A DNA stretch of 64,000 nucleotides from Streptomyces sp. TLI_105 (lineage in GTDB: Bacteria; Actinomycetota; Actinomycetes; Streptomycetales; Streptomycetaceae). The stretch is from positions 1,674,001 to 1,738,000 of the forward strand of contig NZ_FNSM01000001.1 in NCBI RefSeq assembly GCF_900105415.1, read 5' to 3'. Under the pieces are notes generated by a model that was given only the letters and a program-made list of their open reading frames with translations, made no database searches and was not told the DNA's origin. Positions 1-7,744 of the stretch are shown here, one piece after another. The stretch's first letter is position 1. Every line of letters starts with the position of its first letter. Made by a program: the position numbers and the translations under genes.

Positions 1-67
1 CGTCCACGACGGCGCCGATGACGATCAGGGCCATGGCGCTGCCGAGCAGGATCAGGAAGAGGAACAT
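1..67 (-). CDS. Small hydrophobic protein, 3' part outside window
   Basis: On the minus strand an ATG at 67 opens a frame beginning MFLFLILLGSAMALIVIGAVV that runs off the left edge. The visible 22 residues form one transmembrane helix. An AGGGAGGCGC stretch upstream can serve as ribosome binding site. Small one- or two-helix proteins of this kind often sit near envelope-stress genes in Streptomyces; no specific function can be assigned from the fragment. Confidence 0.5.
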   Translation of the reverse strand, partial: MFLFLILLGSAMALIVIGAVVD

Positions 68-143
68 CGCACTGCGCCTCCCTGTGGCAGGGCGGCCTGG
101 TGAAACCCGACCACGGGGCTGCGTCGGCTCGGAGTTGAGTCGC

Positions 144-299
144 CTACCAGTAATGACGGCGTCCGCCGACCGCGTGACCGACCGCCCCGAGGATCCACAG
201 GATGACCCCGATCACGACCAGGATGATTCCGATCGTCCACAAGATGGAGATGCCGGCCACGAACCCGATGACGAGCAGGATGATCCCGAGAATGATCAT
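144..299 (-). CDS. DUF6131-like small membrane protein
   Basis: 51 residues, starting MIILGIILLVIGFVAG and ending GGRRHYW. Two hydrophobic helices (about residues 2-20 and 22-42) joined by an Ile/Trp-rich turn match the short actinobacterial DUF6131 proteins. I place the start at 299 because GGAGGTCACC directly precedes that ATG; the frame stays open upstream but without an equally good ribosome binding site. Probably an inner-membrane protein of unknown role, in the same orientation as the envelope-stress cluster that follows. Confidence 0.65.
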   Translation of the reverse strand: MIILGIILLVIGFVAGISILWTIGIILVVIGVILWILGAVGHAVGGRRHYW

Positions 300-500
300 G
301 GTGACCTCCGACCTCGCAGGTACCTCGATTCCAGCGTAGGCGCAACCCACTGAGGCGGCCTGTCAGGTTGTCACCCTCCTGCCCTTCCAGCGGGCATGGG
401 CAGAAGCCGTCTGACCGGCAAGCCGATCAGGTGCGATGTGACGGCCGCGACGGCCAGGAGCCGGCGGGTGGGATTCCGTCCCGGACACGGCGGAGAATTC

Positions 501-1097
501 TCAGTCGACCCGATGGGCGCGGTGACGGACCTCCCGGAGGCTGACCTCCGACGGGAGACGGTCCAGGCCCGCCGAGTCCCGGGCGTGTGCGAGCGTGTCC
601 CGGTCGAGTCGGTCCAGGATCCGCTCCGGTTCCGCGTGAGGCTCCAGCCACAGCCGCACTCGCGCGACCGGGGCGGTACGCCGGCCCCCCAGGCACACCC
701 GTGCCCGCGCGACTCCGTCCAAGGCTTGCGCCTCTTTCTCGGTCACGTCCTCCAGGGCGCGGCCGTTGAGCCGGGCCGCCGTGCCGTCCTGGCTGTCGAC
801 GAGGACCTGGTGCAGCCGGTCTCTGCTCAGCAGTGTCCAGAGCCACCACAGCAGCAGCACCAGCAGCACGGCGAGCACCGTGATGACGGTCGGCCACCAC
901 CAGCCCTCCGCCCGCCACCGTAGGCGTCCCTCGTCGCCCAGGACGACATCGGCCGGGCCGCGGAAGGGCCACCAGCCCGGCACGTCGAAACCCCATCGGC
1001 GCTGCAGATCCAGCCCGCCCAGGAGCACGCCGCCGCCCAGGGCGAACAACCCGAGGCCGAGCAGCCCCAGCAGCACCCGGTTCACTGTCTTGATCAT
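501..1097 (-). CDS. amaP: Alkaline shock response membrane anchor protein AmaP
   Basis: 198 residues. Two transmembrane helices near the N-terminus (about 7-27 and 70-90) flank an extracytoplasmic loop rich in Trp. The cytoplasmic C-terminal half resembles the AmaP family, which in Firmicutes anchors Asp23 to the membrane. It is the last gene of a five-gene minus-strand run with two Asp23-like proteins, DUF6286 and a small membrane protein, and starts 11 bases after the DUF6286 stop. That context supports the membrane-anchor role; the physiological signal in Streptomyces is not shown by the sequence. A GAAAGG sequence about 15 bases upstream is the only visible ribosome binding site, so coupling to the upstream gene is likely. 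Confidence 0.75.
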   Translation of the reverse strand: MIKTVNRVLLGLLGLGLFALGGGVLLGGLDLQRRWGFDVPGWWPFRGPADVVLGDEGRLRWRAEGWWWPTVITVLAVLLVLLLWWLWTLLSRDRLHQVLVDSQDGTAARLNGRALEDVTEKEAQALDGVARARVCLGGRRTAPVARVRLWLEPHAEPERILDRLDRDTLAHARDSAGLDRLPSEVSLREVRHRAHRVD

Positions 1098-1108
1098 CGG
1101 GATCAGCG

Positions 1109-1780
1109 TCAGCCTTTCTTCGGCCGTCGGACGTGGACGGTCAGCGAGGGTCGCCGGGCGAGACCCAGGGTCGCCACGGCTTCGCCCAGTGCGGCATCGA
1201 GGTCGGCACGGACCTCGTCGAGATCGCGGAAATGCACCTGCGCCCGGGCTTTGATCTTCCGGCGACCGACATCGACCCGCGCCGACTCCACACCGGACAC
1301 CCGTACGGCCCTGTCGCGCAGGATCAGGGCGACCGCCCGGCGGTCGAGACCGGCGCGGACCTCGCCTGTTCCTCGGGTGCCGGTGGGCTGCCGCATGGGA
1401 AGCAGCCTGCGCAGTCCCGGTGTCACCGCCAGCAGGACGAGGCACAGGCCGAGGGCCATCGCCACCGCGGCCCCGACGATCATCCAGCCGTCGTCCAGCG
1501 GCCGCGTGGCCAGCTCATCCGCGAGCCGGCGTCGCCAGCCCATCCCGGGCCGGCCCGCCCGCACGGAGACCACGTCGTACAGGAGCAGCCCGACGGCTGC
1601 GAGGGACAGCAGAGCCACGATGACCGCAGGAACCCGCCGCGCGGACCAGAAACGACGTGGCGACGCGCGGGCTGCCGACATCGCGCCGGCGTCCGGGTGT
1701 CCCGCGGAGGAATCCGTCGTGGCGGGCTCCGAGGGGAGAACGCCGTCGCCGGGCCGCTGCCGCCCCGTGTGCGCGCTCAT
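1109..1780 (-). CDS. DUF6286 domain membrane protein
   Basis: 223 residues. A Ser/Thr/Gly-rich N-terminal tail (1-48) is followed by two transmembrane helices (about 51-70 and 99-120) and a basic cytoplasmic C-terminal domain, ending in RRPKKG, with the pattern of DUF6286 proteins. This family is found next to Asp23 genes in actinomycetes. The start ATG at 1780 overlaps the upstream Asp23 stop by 4 bp (ATGA) and follows GAGAGG, so translation is probably coupled. The C-terminal region recalls AmaP, suggesting a paralogous membrane anchor for Asp23-like proteins; that part is inference. Confidence 0.65.
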   Translation of the reverse strand: MSAHTGRQRPGDGVLPSEPATTDSSAGHPDAGAMSAARASPRRFWSARRVPAVIVALLSLAAVGLLLYDVVSVRAGRPGMGWRRRLADELATRPLDDGWMIVGAAVAMALGLCLVLLAVTPGLRRLLPMRQPTGTRGTGEVRAGLDRRAVALILRDRAVRVSGVESARVDVGRRKIKARAQVHFRDLDEVRADLDAALGEAVATLGLARRPSLTVHVRRPKKG

Positions 1781-2220
1781 CTCACCCTCTCCCGTTCCGT
1801 CCGCCGCGAGTGAGCCGAGTGCAGCCTCTCGACGGCCACCACGAGGTCGGACACCTCCACACCGGCCCACGCCGTGACGCGTTCGGTGACCTCTCGGCGC
1901 ACCGCCGCGCACTGCGCCCCGATGTCCGACGGATAGCCCAGCTCCACGGCGATGCGCATCCGTACCTGCCCGAGCGCCGGTCGGCTCCCGGCAGGACCGC
2001 CTGCCCTCTCCGAGCCGTTCCTCTCCGGTGCCCTCCGCACCACCGCCGTCACGTCCGGGGTGCGGTGGCCGGGCGGCACGTGACCGGTCGGCTCGGAGAA
2101 ACGGCTCAGTGCCTCGCGCGCCACCCGGGCGGCGATCTTCGCGACGACCCGGTCGGCGACCGTGGTCGCACCCCGTGCCCCGCGGGGGACGGGCGGGCGC
2201 CCGCCGGCTTCCCTGGTCAC
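1777..2220 (-). CDS. Asp23/Gls24 family envelope stress protein (first paralogue)
   Basis: 147 residues. The N-terminal part (about 19-40: VADRVVAKIAARVAREAL) and the segment VRMRIAVELGYPSDIGAQ...VREVTERV match the conserved Asp23/Gls24 fold. The middle carries a Pro/Gly/Arg-rich insertion (about 44-85) that interrupts the domain relative to the shorter paralogue at 2481-2921. It overlaps both neighbours by 4 bp, so the five genes look like one coupled operon. Asp23 proteins coat the inner face of the membrane and respond to cell-wall or alkaline stress in Gram-positives. Confidence 0.75.
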   Translation of the reverse strand: MTREAGGRPPVPRGARGATTVADRVVAKIAARVAREALSRFSEPTGHVPPGHRTPDVTAVVRRAPERNGSERAGGPAGSRPALGQVRMRIAVELGYPSDIGAQCAAVRREVTERVTAWAGVEVSDLVVAVERLHSAHSRRTERERVR

Positions 2221-2447
2221 TGCCGCCAGTCTCTCCGTGCCCGGCGCTGGTCGTCACGAATACGTTGCTGATCGTCCCGGCGGCGGACGAAGTCGCCGGG
2301 TTCGAGATCGCCTTCCGCCAACCGCCCGACCACGAGTCCGACGGCACCCAGCACCAGCACCAGCAGGAAGGCCCAGAAGCCGCCGAAGTACGCAGCGAAA
2401 CCCAGCGCCATTCCGGCGGCCAAACCCACCACGGATCTGCTCATCAC
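2217..2447 (-). CDS. Small membrane protein of the Asp23 cluster
   Basis: 76 residues. One long hydrophobic region (about 5-45, enough for two helices) is followed by a highly charged tail (RRRDDQQRIRDDQRRARRDW). The size and layout resemble the DUF2273-like membrane proteins found in Asp23 operons, but I cannot assign the family with certainty. Its stop overlaps the next start by 4 bp, and it starts 33 bases after the first Asp23 gene. Confidence 0.65.
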   Translation of the reverse strand: MMSRSVVGLAAGMALGFAAYFGGFWAFLLVLVLGAVGLVVGRLAEGDLEPGDFVRRRDDQQRIRDDQRRARRDWRQ

Positions 2448-2480
2448 GCGCTCCTTCGCCTGGTAGCCGACTCCGTCCGG

Positions 2481-2921
2481 CTACTGGAGCCGCTGCCGCT
2501 CCTGCCCCTCGCCCTCCTCGTCCTCCTCGTCGGGCAGCTTCACATCACCGACCATGATGTTGACTTCCACGACTTCCCGACCCGCCATCCGCTCCACCGC
2601 GGAGATCACGCTCTCCCGCACCGCCCCGGCCACGTCCGTGATCGAGACGCCGTAGTCGACGACGAGCTCCAGATCGATGGCCGCCTGCACTTCTCCGACC
2701 TCGACGCTGACCCCGCGGGTGACGGACTTGCCACTACCGGCGCCAGGCATCCGTTCCCGCATGGATCCCATCGAGCGCGCGAACCCGCTGCCCAGGGCAT
2801 GGACGCCGCGCACGTCCCGTGCCGCCATCCCGGCGATCTTCTCCACCACCACATCGGCGATGGATGTCCGGCCACGAGAACCGGGCGCGCCGCCGTACTT
2901 TGCGCCGGTGTGCTCAGTCAT
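2481..2921 (-). CDS. Asp23/Gls24 family envelope stress protein (second paralogue)
   Basis: 146 residues and the first gene of the operon. The conserved Asp23 core is visible: TSIADVVVEKIAGMAARDV (about 19-37), then VEVGEVQAAIDLELVVDYG and VISAVERMAGREVVEVNIMV. The C-terminus is acidic (PDEEDEEGEGQ). This copy lacks the insertion seen in the other paralogue and is the closer match to canonical Asp23. It lies divergent to the P10-family gene across about 100 bp of AT-richer DNA that must hold both promoters. Confidence 0.8.
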   Translation of the reverse strand: MTEHTGAKYGGAPGSRGRTSIADVVVEKIAGMAARDVRGVHALGSGFARSMGSMRERMPGAGSGKSVTRGVSVEVGEVQAAIDLELVVDYGVSITDVAGAVRESVISAVERMAGREVVEVNIMVGDVKLPDEEDEEGEGQERQRLQ

Positions 2922-2951
2922 CAGGCGCTCCTCCCTCGAGAAGTCAGCCGT

Positions 2952-2975
2952 TCACCCCTTATCCGAATTATATTC
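2952..2975 (-). promoter_or_regulatory. Possible SigB-type promoter for the Asp23 operon
   Basis: Read on the minus strand, GAAT is followed 14 bases later by GGGTGA, close to the general-stress sigma consensus of Streptomyces (GNNT-N14-16-GGGTAC/T). It lies about 30 bases upstream of the first Asp23 gene, in a locally AT-rich stretch. The -10 has one departure from consensus, so this is a suggestion only. Confidence 0.3.
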
Positions 2976-3027
2976 GCCATAGACCGTTTTGTTCGGTCGT
3001 CGTGAGTCGAGGGAGAGGGCGGCAGAG

Positions 3028-3795
3028 GTGAGGACCGAGGCGTTGATGCAGTCAGTACGTGGTCGGCTCGGCCTGGGGCGACTGCTGCCGCTCGGAGGGC
3101 CGGACGACGGCACGTGGATCACCGAACAAGCGGCCGTCCGGGCTCTCTGGCGCAAGGCCGCCGGGATCCCCGGCGTTCGACTGCAGAGCATGCGCATCGG
3201 ACCGGTCCCGCACGAACCCGTGCTCGAACCGGCCGTTCGCCCGCCTACCGGCGGGCTCCCGCCCGGCCCGCTGGGGATCGAGGCGGCCTTCACCGGGTCC
3301 GTGACCACACCCGTGCCTCAGGCCGCCGAACAGTTGAGGACGATCCTGCTCGAGACAGCCGACGAAGACCTCGGCCTGAGCGCTGCGACAGTCGATCTGC
3401 GCGTCACGGATCTCCACGAAGGCCCGGAGGCGGACGGAGGACCGCAGACCGCGGAGAACGTCATGATGCCCCCGTCCAAAGAGGCGCCCACGCGAAGCTC
3501 GGCCCCCGCGACCGCAACCGAACCCCTGCGGGGGGTGATCGGAGAGCTGGCCGATGTCGCGTCGGCCGTGCCGGGCGTCGCCCGCCTCACCGCCCCACTG
3601 GGCGGCCACCCCGTCAGGGTGACGCACCAGGACGATCCGCCCGCCCGACACATTCAGATCCAGCTCGCGGTCGTACCCGGCCGCCATCCCCTGGAAGTCG
3701 CGCGGGCCGTCCGGGACGCCGTGACCGTCGCGGCCACGAGTGACGTCCGGGTCCCGACAACCGCTGCCGTCCTCATCACCGGGACCGCGGCGTAG
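3028..3795 (+). CDS. Conserved 'nucleopolyhedrovirus P10 family' protein, function unknown
   Basis: About 255 residues. The opening segment (SVRGRLGLGRLLPLGG...WITEQAAVRALWR) is typical of a Streptomyces family labelled 'nucleopolyhedrovirus P10 family', a label of little functional value. The C-terminal half (LRGVIGELADVASAVPGVARL...HIQIQLAVVPGRHPLEVARAVRDAV) has the same alternating pattern as Asp23 domains, and a similar segment occurs in the first half. So it may be a double Asp23-like protein; that is inference. I chose GTG 3028, preceded by GGGAGAGGG; an upstream TTG and a later ATG (3046) are alternatives. It diverges from the Asp23 operon. Confidence 0.6.
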   Translation: MRTEALMQSVRGRLGLGRLLPLGGPDDGTWITEQAAVRALWRKAAGIPGVRLQSMRIGPVPHEPVLEPAVRPPTGGLPPGPLGIEAAFTGSVTTPVPQAAEQLRTILLETADEDLGLSAATVDLRVTDLHEGPEADGGPQTAENVMMPPSKEAPTRSSAPATATEPLRGVIGELADVASAVPGVARLTAPLGGHPVRVTHQDDPPARHIQIQLAVVPGRHPLEVARAVRDAVTVAATSDVRVPTTAAVLITGTAA

Positions 3796-4439
3796 CCGCA
3801 TCGGCATGGAAGGTCTTCAGGCGGGCGGCCTTCTGCAGCCGCATCGGCACATGGCCCACGCCCGAAGTGGCTGACCGGAAACTTGTGGAGTTGCTCGGAC
3901 TGCACGGCAGGTCCGTGTCCTCACTCTCAGCTGATGGCACGGCGAGTCCGGTGAAGAGCTGAACCTGCGAGGGCGGCGGGCAGGCCGGAGCGGTCTGACC
4001 GGATTCGAGCCGGTCGCAATGTGGCAACGTCCGGTCCGCCAATCTGCCCCTGGTCCCAGGCTGCGGCGACCCTTCTGCGTCAGGTCACCTCGGCACAGCT
4101 GGACTTCGCTCGTTCCGCCAGTTCCGCGGTGGCGACAAGGTCGTGAGCGCGTTCCGGGGACGCCCGACTCGGAACGCGCGAAGCAGCCGTGCGTCTTGAG
4201 TCCCGGGCCCCGGTTCCGCCCAGTCGATGGACGTCTCCCGCACCATGCGGGGGGGGCGGAGGCAATCACCCTGGTTCCTGCGGCACAGCACAGCAAAAAG
4301 CCCACGCCGAAGGCGTGGGCAAAGGGAACTTCCGAACCACGACAGCCAACCGGGGCGGTACACGCCCGCACGCCCCGTCACCAGAGGTGTTCCTCCACAT
4401 GGGAGCGGCCCCGTCCAGGCACGGCGGGGCAGCACCGTC
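3796..4439. other. Gene-free stretch between P10-family gene and BldC-like gene
   Basis: No frame here has a plausible start, ribosome binding site and family resemblance; long frames are mirror shadows of GC-rich DNA. The only clear element is the terminator at 4291-4320. A possible tRNA T-arm at 3998-4014 lacks the rest of the cloverleaf. Confidence 0.5.
4291..4320 (-). terminator. Rho-independent terminator for the BldC-like gene
   Basis: Read on the minus strand, GCCCACGCC-TTC-GGCGTGGGC is followed at once by TTTTTGC. The 9-bp perfect stem with a UUCG-like loop and a T-tract is one of the clearest intrinsic terminators in the window. It lies about 120 bases beyond the stop of the BldC-like gene, giving it a defined 3' UTR. 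Confidence 0.8.
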
Positions 4440-4778
4440 TCAGGCCGCTGCCGGTGGCCCGGCCGTCTCGGCGGCGCGGCGGTGTTCGGCGTTGATGCGC
4501 TGGGCTTCTTCGAGCTGGTCCTCGAGGACGATGATGCGGCAGGCGGCCTCGATGGGGGTGCCCTGGTCGACGAGTTCGCGGGCGCGGGCGGCGATGCGCA
4601 GCTGGTAGCGGGAGTAGCGGCGGTGGCCGCCCTCCGAGCGCAGCGGGGTGATCAGGCGGGCTTCGCCGAGGGCGCGGAGGAAGCTCTGGGTGGTGCCGAT
4701 CATCTCGGCGGCACGGCCCATGGTGTAGGCGGGGTAGTCGTCGTCGTCGAGACGGCCGTAGGAGTCGTCTGCTGTCAT
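4440..4778 (-). CDS. BldC-like helix-turn-helix regulator (MerR superfamily)
   Basis: 112 residues. After an acidic N-terminus, residues about 16-65 (YTMGRAAEMIGTTQSFLRAL...LRSEGGHRRYSRYQLRIAAR) form a MerR-type winged helix with the family's GHRRYS wing. A coiled-coil-like tail follows (VLEDQLEEAQRINAEHR). There is no effector-binding domain, as in BldC. I prefer ATG 4778 because AGAGG lies six bases upstream; GTG 4784 would leave no spacing. It is divergent from the ATPase gene at 5702 across more than 900 bp. Confidence 0.75.
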   Translation of the reverse strand: MTADDSYGRLDDDDYPAYTMGRAAEMIGTTQSFLRALGEARLITPLRSEGGHRRYSRYQLRIAARARELVDQGTPIEAACRIIVLEDQLEEAQRINAEHRRAAETAGPPAAA

Positions 4779-5701
4779 TGGCACCTCTCTCGTGGAACGC
4801 GTGGAGGGGCCCTGGCGCCGTACGGCACCAGGGCCCCGAAGGAACTTCTACACCACGTGCCGACCCTGATACCGCGTCGGCCTTCTGTGTCCGCGTACCC
4901 GACCTGGCTGCTGTCGGGCGTGCGGGGATCGCGGTTGCTTGACCGGAGACCACCTCACTATCGATGTCCTGCGGTACCCGGACCCAAGACTTCCGTCCGG
5001 GCGATCCTGATGGTGCTTCGTTCCTCCGTTCTTCCCTCTGGATCAATCACTTGCCAAACGGGAACTGCGTACTGCTGTCACTGCGTACTACTGGTACTGC
5101 TGGTGTTGCGAACTGCTGATGGCCTCTCACAGCGCCACTTCGGCAGCCAGCCCCGTCGCCCGTCCTGCGTCTGCTCCGGCCTGGAACCCCACTGCCGAAC
5201 TTCCCGGTGCGCGCGTCCGCAGCCGACGCCTTCACCGGGGGTACTGCTCACCGACTTCACTGCGGGGTACTGCGCACTGCACGCGCGGGTACCGCGTCTG
5301 TCATGACCGCGGTCCCGCCGCTGGCGGCCCCTGATCACTGCGGGCCACCCGGTCCGGCCGTCAGTCCCGTCGCCGTCCTGCAACCACCCTGGCTTCGGGG
5401 CTCCACCGCCGTACCGTCCTGCGCACTGCAACCACCTGTACCGCTGGTACTGCTTGCCGGCAGTTCGTCTCTGCCAGGCCCTGCTGTCTCTCTGTGCTAC
5501 GAGAGAAACCATAACTACGCCACTGCTCAATGTCTACTCCAGCCAATATAGATTTCCGTGTGTCCAGCGACGAGATAATCGGCCTCGAAGAGTGACGCGG
5601 GTGGGTGCAGGGTGGTCGCACCGGGTTGACCGCCGCTCGTCGGGGCAGATGCGGCGGGCAGGGAGGAACGGGCAGGGACGATCCGGAGACCAGGGGGCCT
5701 G
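4779..5701. other. Long divergent intergenic region with ACTGC motif cluster
   Basis: 923 bp between divergent genes. Frames on both strands exist (for example minus 5078-5530) but show no family resemblance and their composition follows the short repeats. The region must hold both promoters; 5500-5600 is the most AT-rich part. The repeat cluster is listed separately. Confidence 0.5.
5064..5526 (+). repeat. Cluster of 14 same-strand ACTGC motifs
   Basis: ACTGC begins at 5064, 5071, 5080, 5096, 5112, 5191, 5243, 5259, 5269, 5276, 5337, 5425, 5449 and 5522, many as GTACTGC, GCACTGC or GAACTGC. The reverse form GCAGT appears once. About one copy of a given pentamer is expected in 463 bp. The spacing is irregular (7-80 bp), so this is not a simple tandem repeat. 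Confidence 0.7.
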
Positions 5702-6091
5702 ATGGACACGATGAGCGTCGATGTCGCGACCGATCGCCCTGCCGGTTCCGTCGCCGTGGCACGTGACAGCGCCCGGACCTTCCTCGAAGGGCTCGTGCCG
5801 GCGCTCGCACCCGAGGCCGCCGACACCGTGGTCCTGGTGGTCTCGGAGCTCGTCACCAACGCCCTGCGTCATGGCGGCGGCACCTGCACCCTCGACCTGG
5901 CCGCCCGCCCGGACGGCATCGAGGTGGCCGTGCACGACCACAGTCCCCATGCCCCGCGCATGCGCACCCCCGACCTCGATGTCGGCACCGGAGGCTTCGG
6001 CTGGCCCCTGGTCAACCGGCTCGCCACAGCGACCGCGGTCACTCGCCGGGCAACCGGAGGAAAGACCGTGAGCGCCCTCCTCCCCCGGTAG
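5702..6091 (+). CDS. Anti-sigma-type ATP-binding protein (HATPase_c_2)
   Basis: 129 residues. It is a stand-alone histidine-kinase-like ATPase domain of the RsbW/SpoIIAB type: the N-box is VVSELVTNALRHGGG (about 46-60), a G1-like region is VAVHDHS, and GGFGWPLVNRLA (about 97-108) is the ATP-lid glycine motif. Such proteins in Streptomyces act as anti-sigma factors or kinases of anti-anti-sigma factors. The ATG at 5702 follows AGGGGGCCTG; ATG 5711 is possible. No sigma factor or antagonist lies beside it, so the partner is not evident. Confidence 0.75.
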   Translation: MDTMSVDVATDRPAGSVAVARDSARTFLEGLVPALAPEAADTVVLVVSELVTNALRHGGGTCTLDLAARPDGIEVAVHDHSPHAPRMRTPDLDVGTGGFGWPLVNRLATATAVTRRATGGKTVSALLPR

Positions 6092-6349
6092 CACCAAGGG
6101 ATTGGCATCGGCCCGGGCGTGCCGGTCAACCCGGAGGCCCCAGAGCGCTCGCTCATCACCGCTGTCGAGGCGGCCGAGCTTGCCCGTTGCTGGGGCCAGG
6201 AACGGTCCTCGCAGCTCGTCGACCGGACCACGCCCACGGACGTCGACCAGCTTCAACCCGGGTGCCGCCTGCCAGGGCCCTCGCCCTGGGGCCGTCTCTT
6301 GTGCGACCCGGTGCACTGGAGCAGCGTCAGTACGGCGCAGCGGGTGGGT

Positions 6350-6392
6350 GGTGAAGGTGTGGGTGCCTGACACCGGCCCCCACACCTTCACC
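6350..6392. terminator. 14-bp perfect inverted repeat, terminator-like
   Basis: GGTGAAGGTGTGGG (6350-6363) and CCCACACCTTCACC (6379-6392) are perfect complements around a 15-base loop. There is no T-tract. It may end transcription of the ATPase gene 260 bases upstream, or be a mobile-element end. Confidence 0.4.
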
Positions 6393-6470
6393 TTGCCTAT
6401 GCTGCGGCCCCCAGAAGCGGGAGCGCCAGACGGCAATGGATCAACGTCCTCCGAAGTTTCCGTTTGTAAG

Positions 6471-6505
6471 CACTTCTTTGGGTTCCACCGCACGGAACAG
6501 AAGTG
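6471..6505. repeat. Bulged hairpin upstream of the Nudix gene
   Basis: CACTTCT pairs with AGAAGTG and GTTCC pairs with GGAAC around the loop ACCGCAC, with a TTGG bulge on the left arm. It lies about 90 bases upstream of the Nudix start and could be a leader structure or an operator. Confidence 0.35.
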
Positions 6506-6596
6506 GCTCCAGGCGTAAGAAGTTGATCTGGCTCCACTCGCGGAGCGATGCGCGAATCTTGGACGCTGGGTAGGGTCCGGGCGGGGAGGTGCGGGG

Positions 6597-7064
6597 ATGA
6601 GTTTTCGGTTGGCGGCGTATGCCGTGTGCATCGAGGACGGGTGGGTGCTGCTCGCCCGTCACGTGCCACCGGCGGGCGAAAGTAACTGGACTCTTCCAGG
6701 TGGCCGGGGCGAGCACGGCGAAGATCCGTTCGATGCGGTGATCCGGGAGGTCGCCGAGGAGACAGGCTGCACCGCGGTGGTGGATCGCCTGCTGGGCGTG
6801 GACTCACGGGTGATCCCTGTGGCCGAAGCTCATGCGGGAGTCGAGCATCAGAATGTCGGCGTCTTCTATCGGGTCCGTATCACTGGCGGCCAGTTCCGGC
6901 CTGAGCCGAACGGCGAAATCGTCGAGTCCGTCTGGACCGTGATCTCTGACGTCGCCGGCCTGCGCCGGTCTTCGCTGGTCGATATCGGCCTCTCCCTGGC
7001 CCAGGCCCTTCCGGCAACAAGCCACGTCGATCCTGTCCCGGTCGACGGCCTGATCCAGCACTAG
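6597..7064 (+). CDS. Nudix hydrolase
   Basis: 155 residues. The Nudix box is complete: G-x5-E-x7-REVAEETGC at about residues 38-60, so the catalytic and Mg-binding glutamates are present. Upstream, MSFRLAAYAVCIEDGWVLLARH is the usual first strand pair. The substrate (a nucleoside diphosphate derivative) cannot be named. The ATG at 6597 follows GGGGAGGTGCGGGG. Its 3' end abuts the IS701 remnant, so the gene sits at the border of the decayed accessory stretch. Confidence 0.85.
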   Translation: MSFRLAAYAVCIEDGWVLLARHVPPAGESNWTLPGGRGEHGEDPFDAVIREVAEETGCTAVVDRLLGVDSRVIPVAEAHAGVEHQNVGVFYRVRITGGQFRPEPNGEIVESVWTVISDVAGLRRSSLVDIGLSLAQALPATSHVDPVPVDGLIQH

Positions 7065-7114
7065 TACTCCAGCAGCGGTTCATGTCCTGAGCTGGTGGGG
7101 TTCGTTGCCCGGGC

Positions 7115-7580
7115 ATGGTGGGGATGGTTGAGGCCCAGGTGTGGGCTGCGGAGTCGGAGTCGGTGTTCGCGCGGGTGGCGGGCCGGTTCGCCCGGGCGGA
7201 TCTGCGGTGGCGGATGCGGGACTACCTGCGGGGACTGCTGGCGCCGGTGGGGACGAAGATCCCCGACGAGCGCCAGTTCGCGACCAAGGGCGAACTCGCA
7301 AAGTCCATCGTGACCAGGTGTCTGGGGTCGGCTATGTCGTCGCTGTACCGAAGTCGCAGCAGGTCAAGAGCCTGGCCGGGTTCTGGCGGATCGACGAACT
7401 GATCGCGGGGGCGCCGGAGGAGGTCTGGCAGCGGATCTCCTGCGGTGACGGGGCGAAAGGCCCACCTCTCTACGACTGGGCCAGCGCGAAGCTGCCGTCG
7501 ATCGGATTCTTCGACGGGGACGAGCCCACCCATCACCGGTGGGTACTGGCCCGCCGCAGCCTGATCCGGCCGGACGAGAT
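7115..7580 (+). pseudogene. IS701-family transposase remnant, multiply deleted
   Basis: The frame from ATG 7115 starts like an IS701 transposase N-terminus (VWAAESESVFARVAGRF, RADLRWRMRDYLRGLLAPVG) and jumps at about 7255 to a later segment (PDERQFATKGELAKS). Coding then shifts to another frame near 7320 and continues as GVGYVVAVPKSQQVKSLAG, RISCGDGAKGP and FFDGDEPTHHRWVLARRSL, a central IS701 segment. The DDE domain is incomplete, so at least two internal deletions and a frameshift have inactivated it. Its last residues run in frame into an IS110 fragment. Confidence 0.75.
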
Positions 7581-7581
7581 C

Positions 7582-7708
7582 ACAGCCCTGAAACAACAGA
7601 TCACCGATGTGCTCAAGCAGCACACACCCCACCTGCTCGAGTGCTACGGAGTGGGCCCGGACACCGCGGCGGCCCTCCTCATCGCCACAGGCGACAACCC
7701 CGACCGGC
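7582..7708 (+). pseudogene. IS110-family transposase fragment
   Basis: In frame with the preceding IS701 piece comes LKQQITDVLKQHTPHLLECYGVGPDTAAALLIATGDNPDR. The GVGPDTAAALLIATGDNP segment is typical of the IS110/IS1111 transposase helix-hairpin-helix region (transposase_20). Only about 42 residues remain and similarity stops after NPDR. The junction suggests one element inserted into the other, or deletion between two copies. Confidence 0.7.
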
Positions 7709-7744
7709 AGGTGCCGGTCGGGCCCTCCGAGCTGTCCGGGCGCC

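Larger units (their letters stand above)
6092..6596. other. Gene-free stretch with two hairpins
   Basis: 505 bp between the ATPase and Nudix genes. No supported coding frame. It holds two inverted repeats (6350-6392 and 6471-6505), the second inside locally AT-rich sequence. Confidence 0.5.

Noticed and set aside
3998..4014. tRNA T-arm-like ACCGG-loop-CCGGT with TTCGA in the loop
   Set aside because: No D-arm, anticodon arm or 7-bp acceptor could be drawn around it on either strand, so it is not called a tRNA or attachment site.
5078..5551. Overlapping long frames on both strands of the ACTGC region
   Set aside because: No family resemblance, no good ribosome binding sites, and composition dictated by the short motifs.
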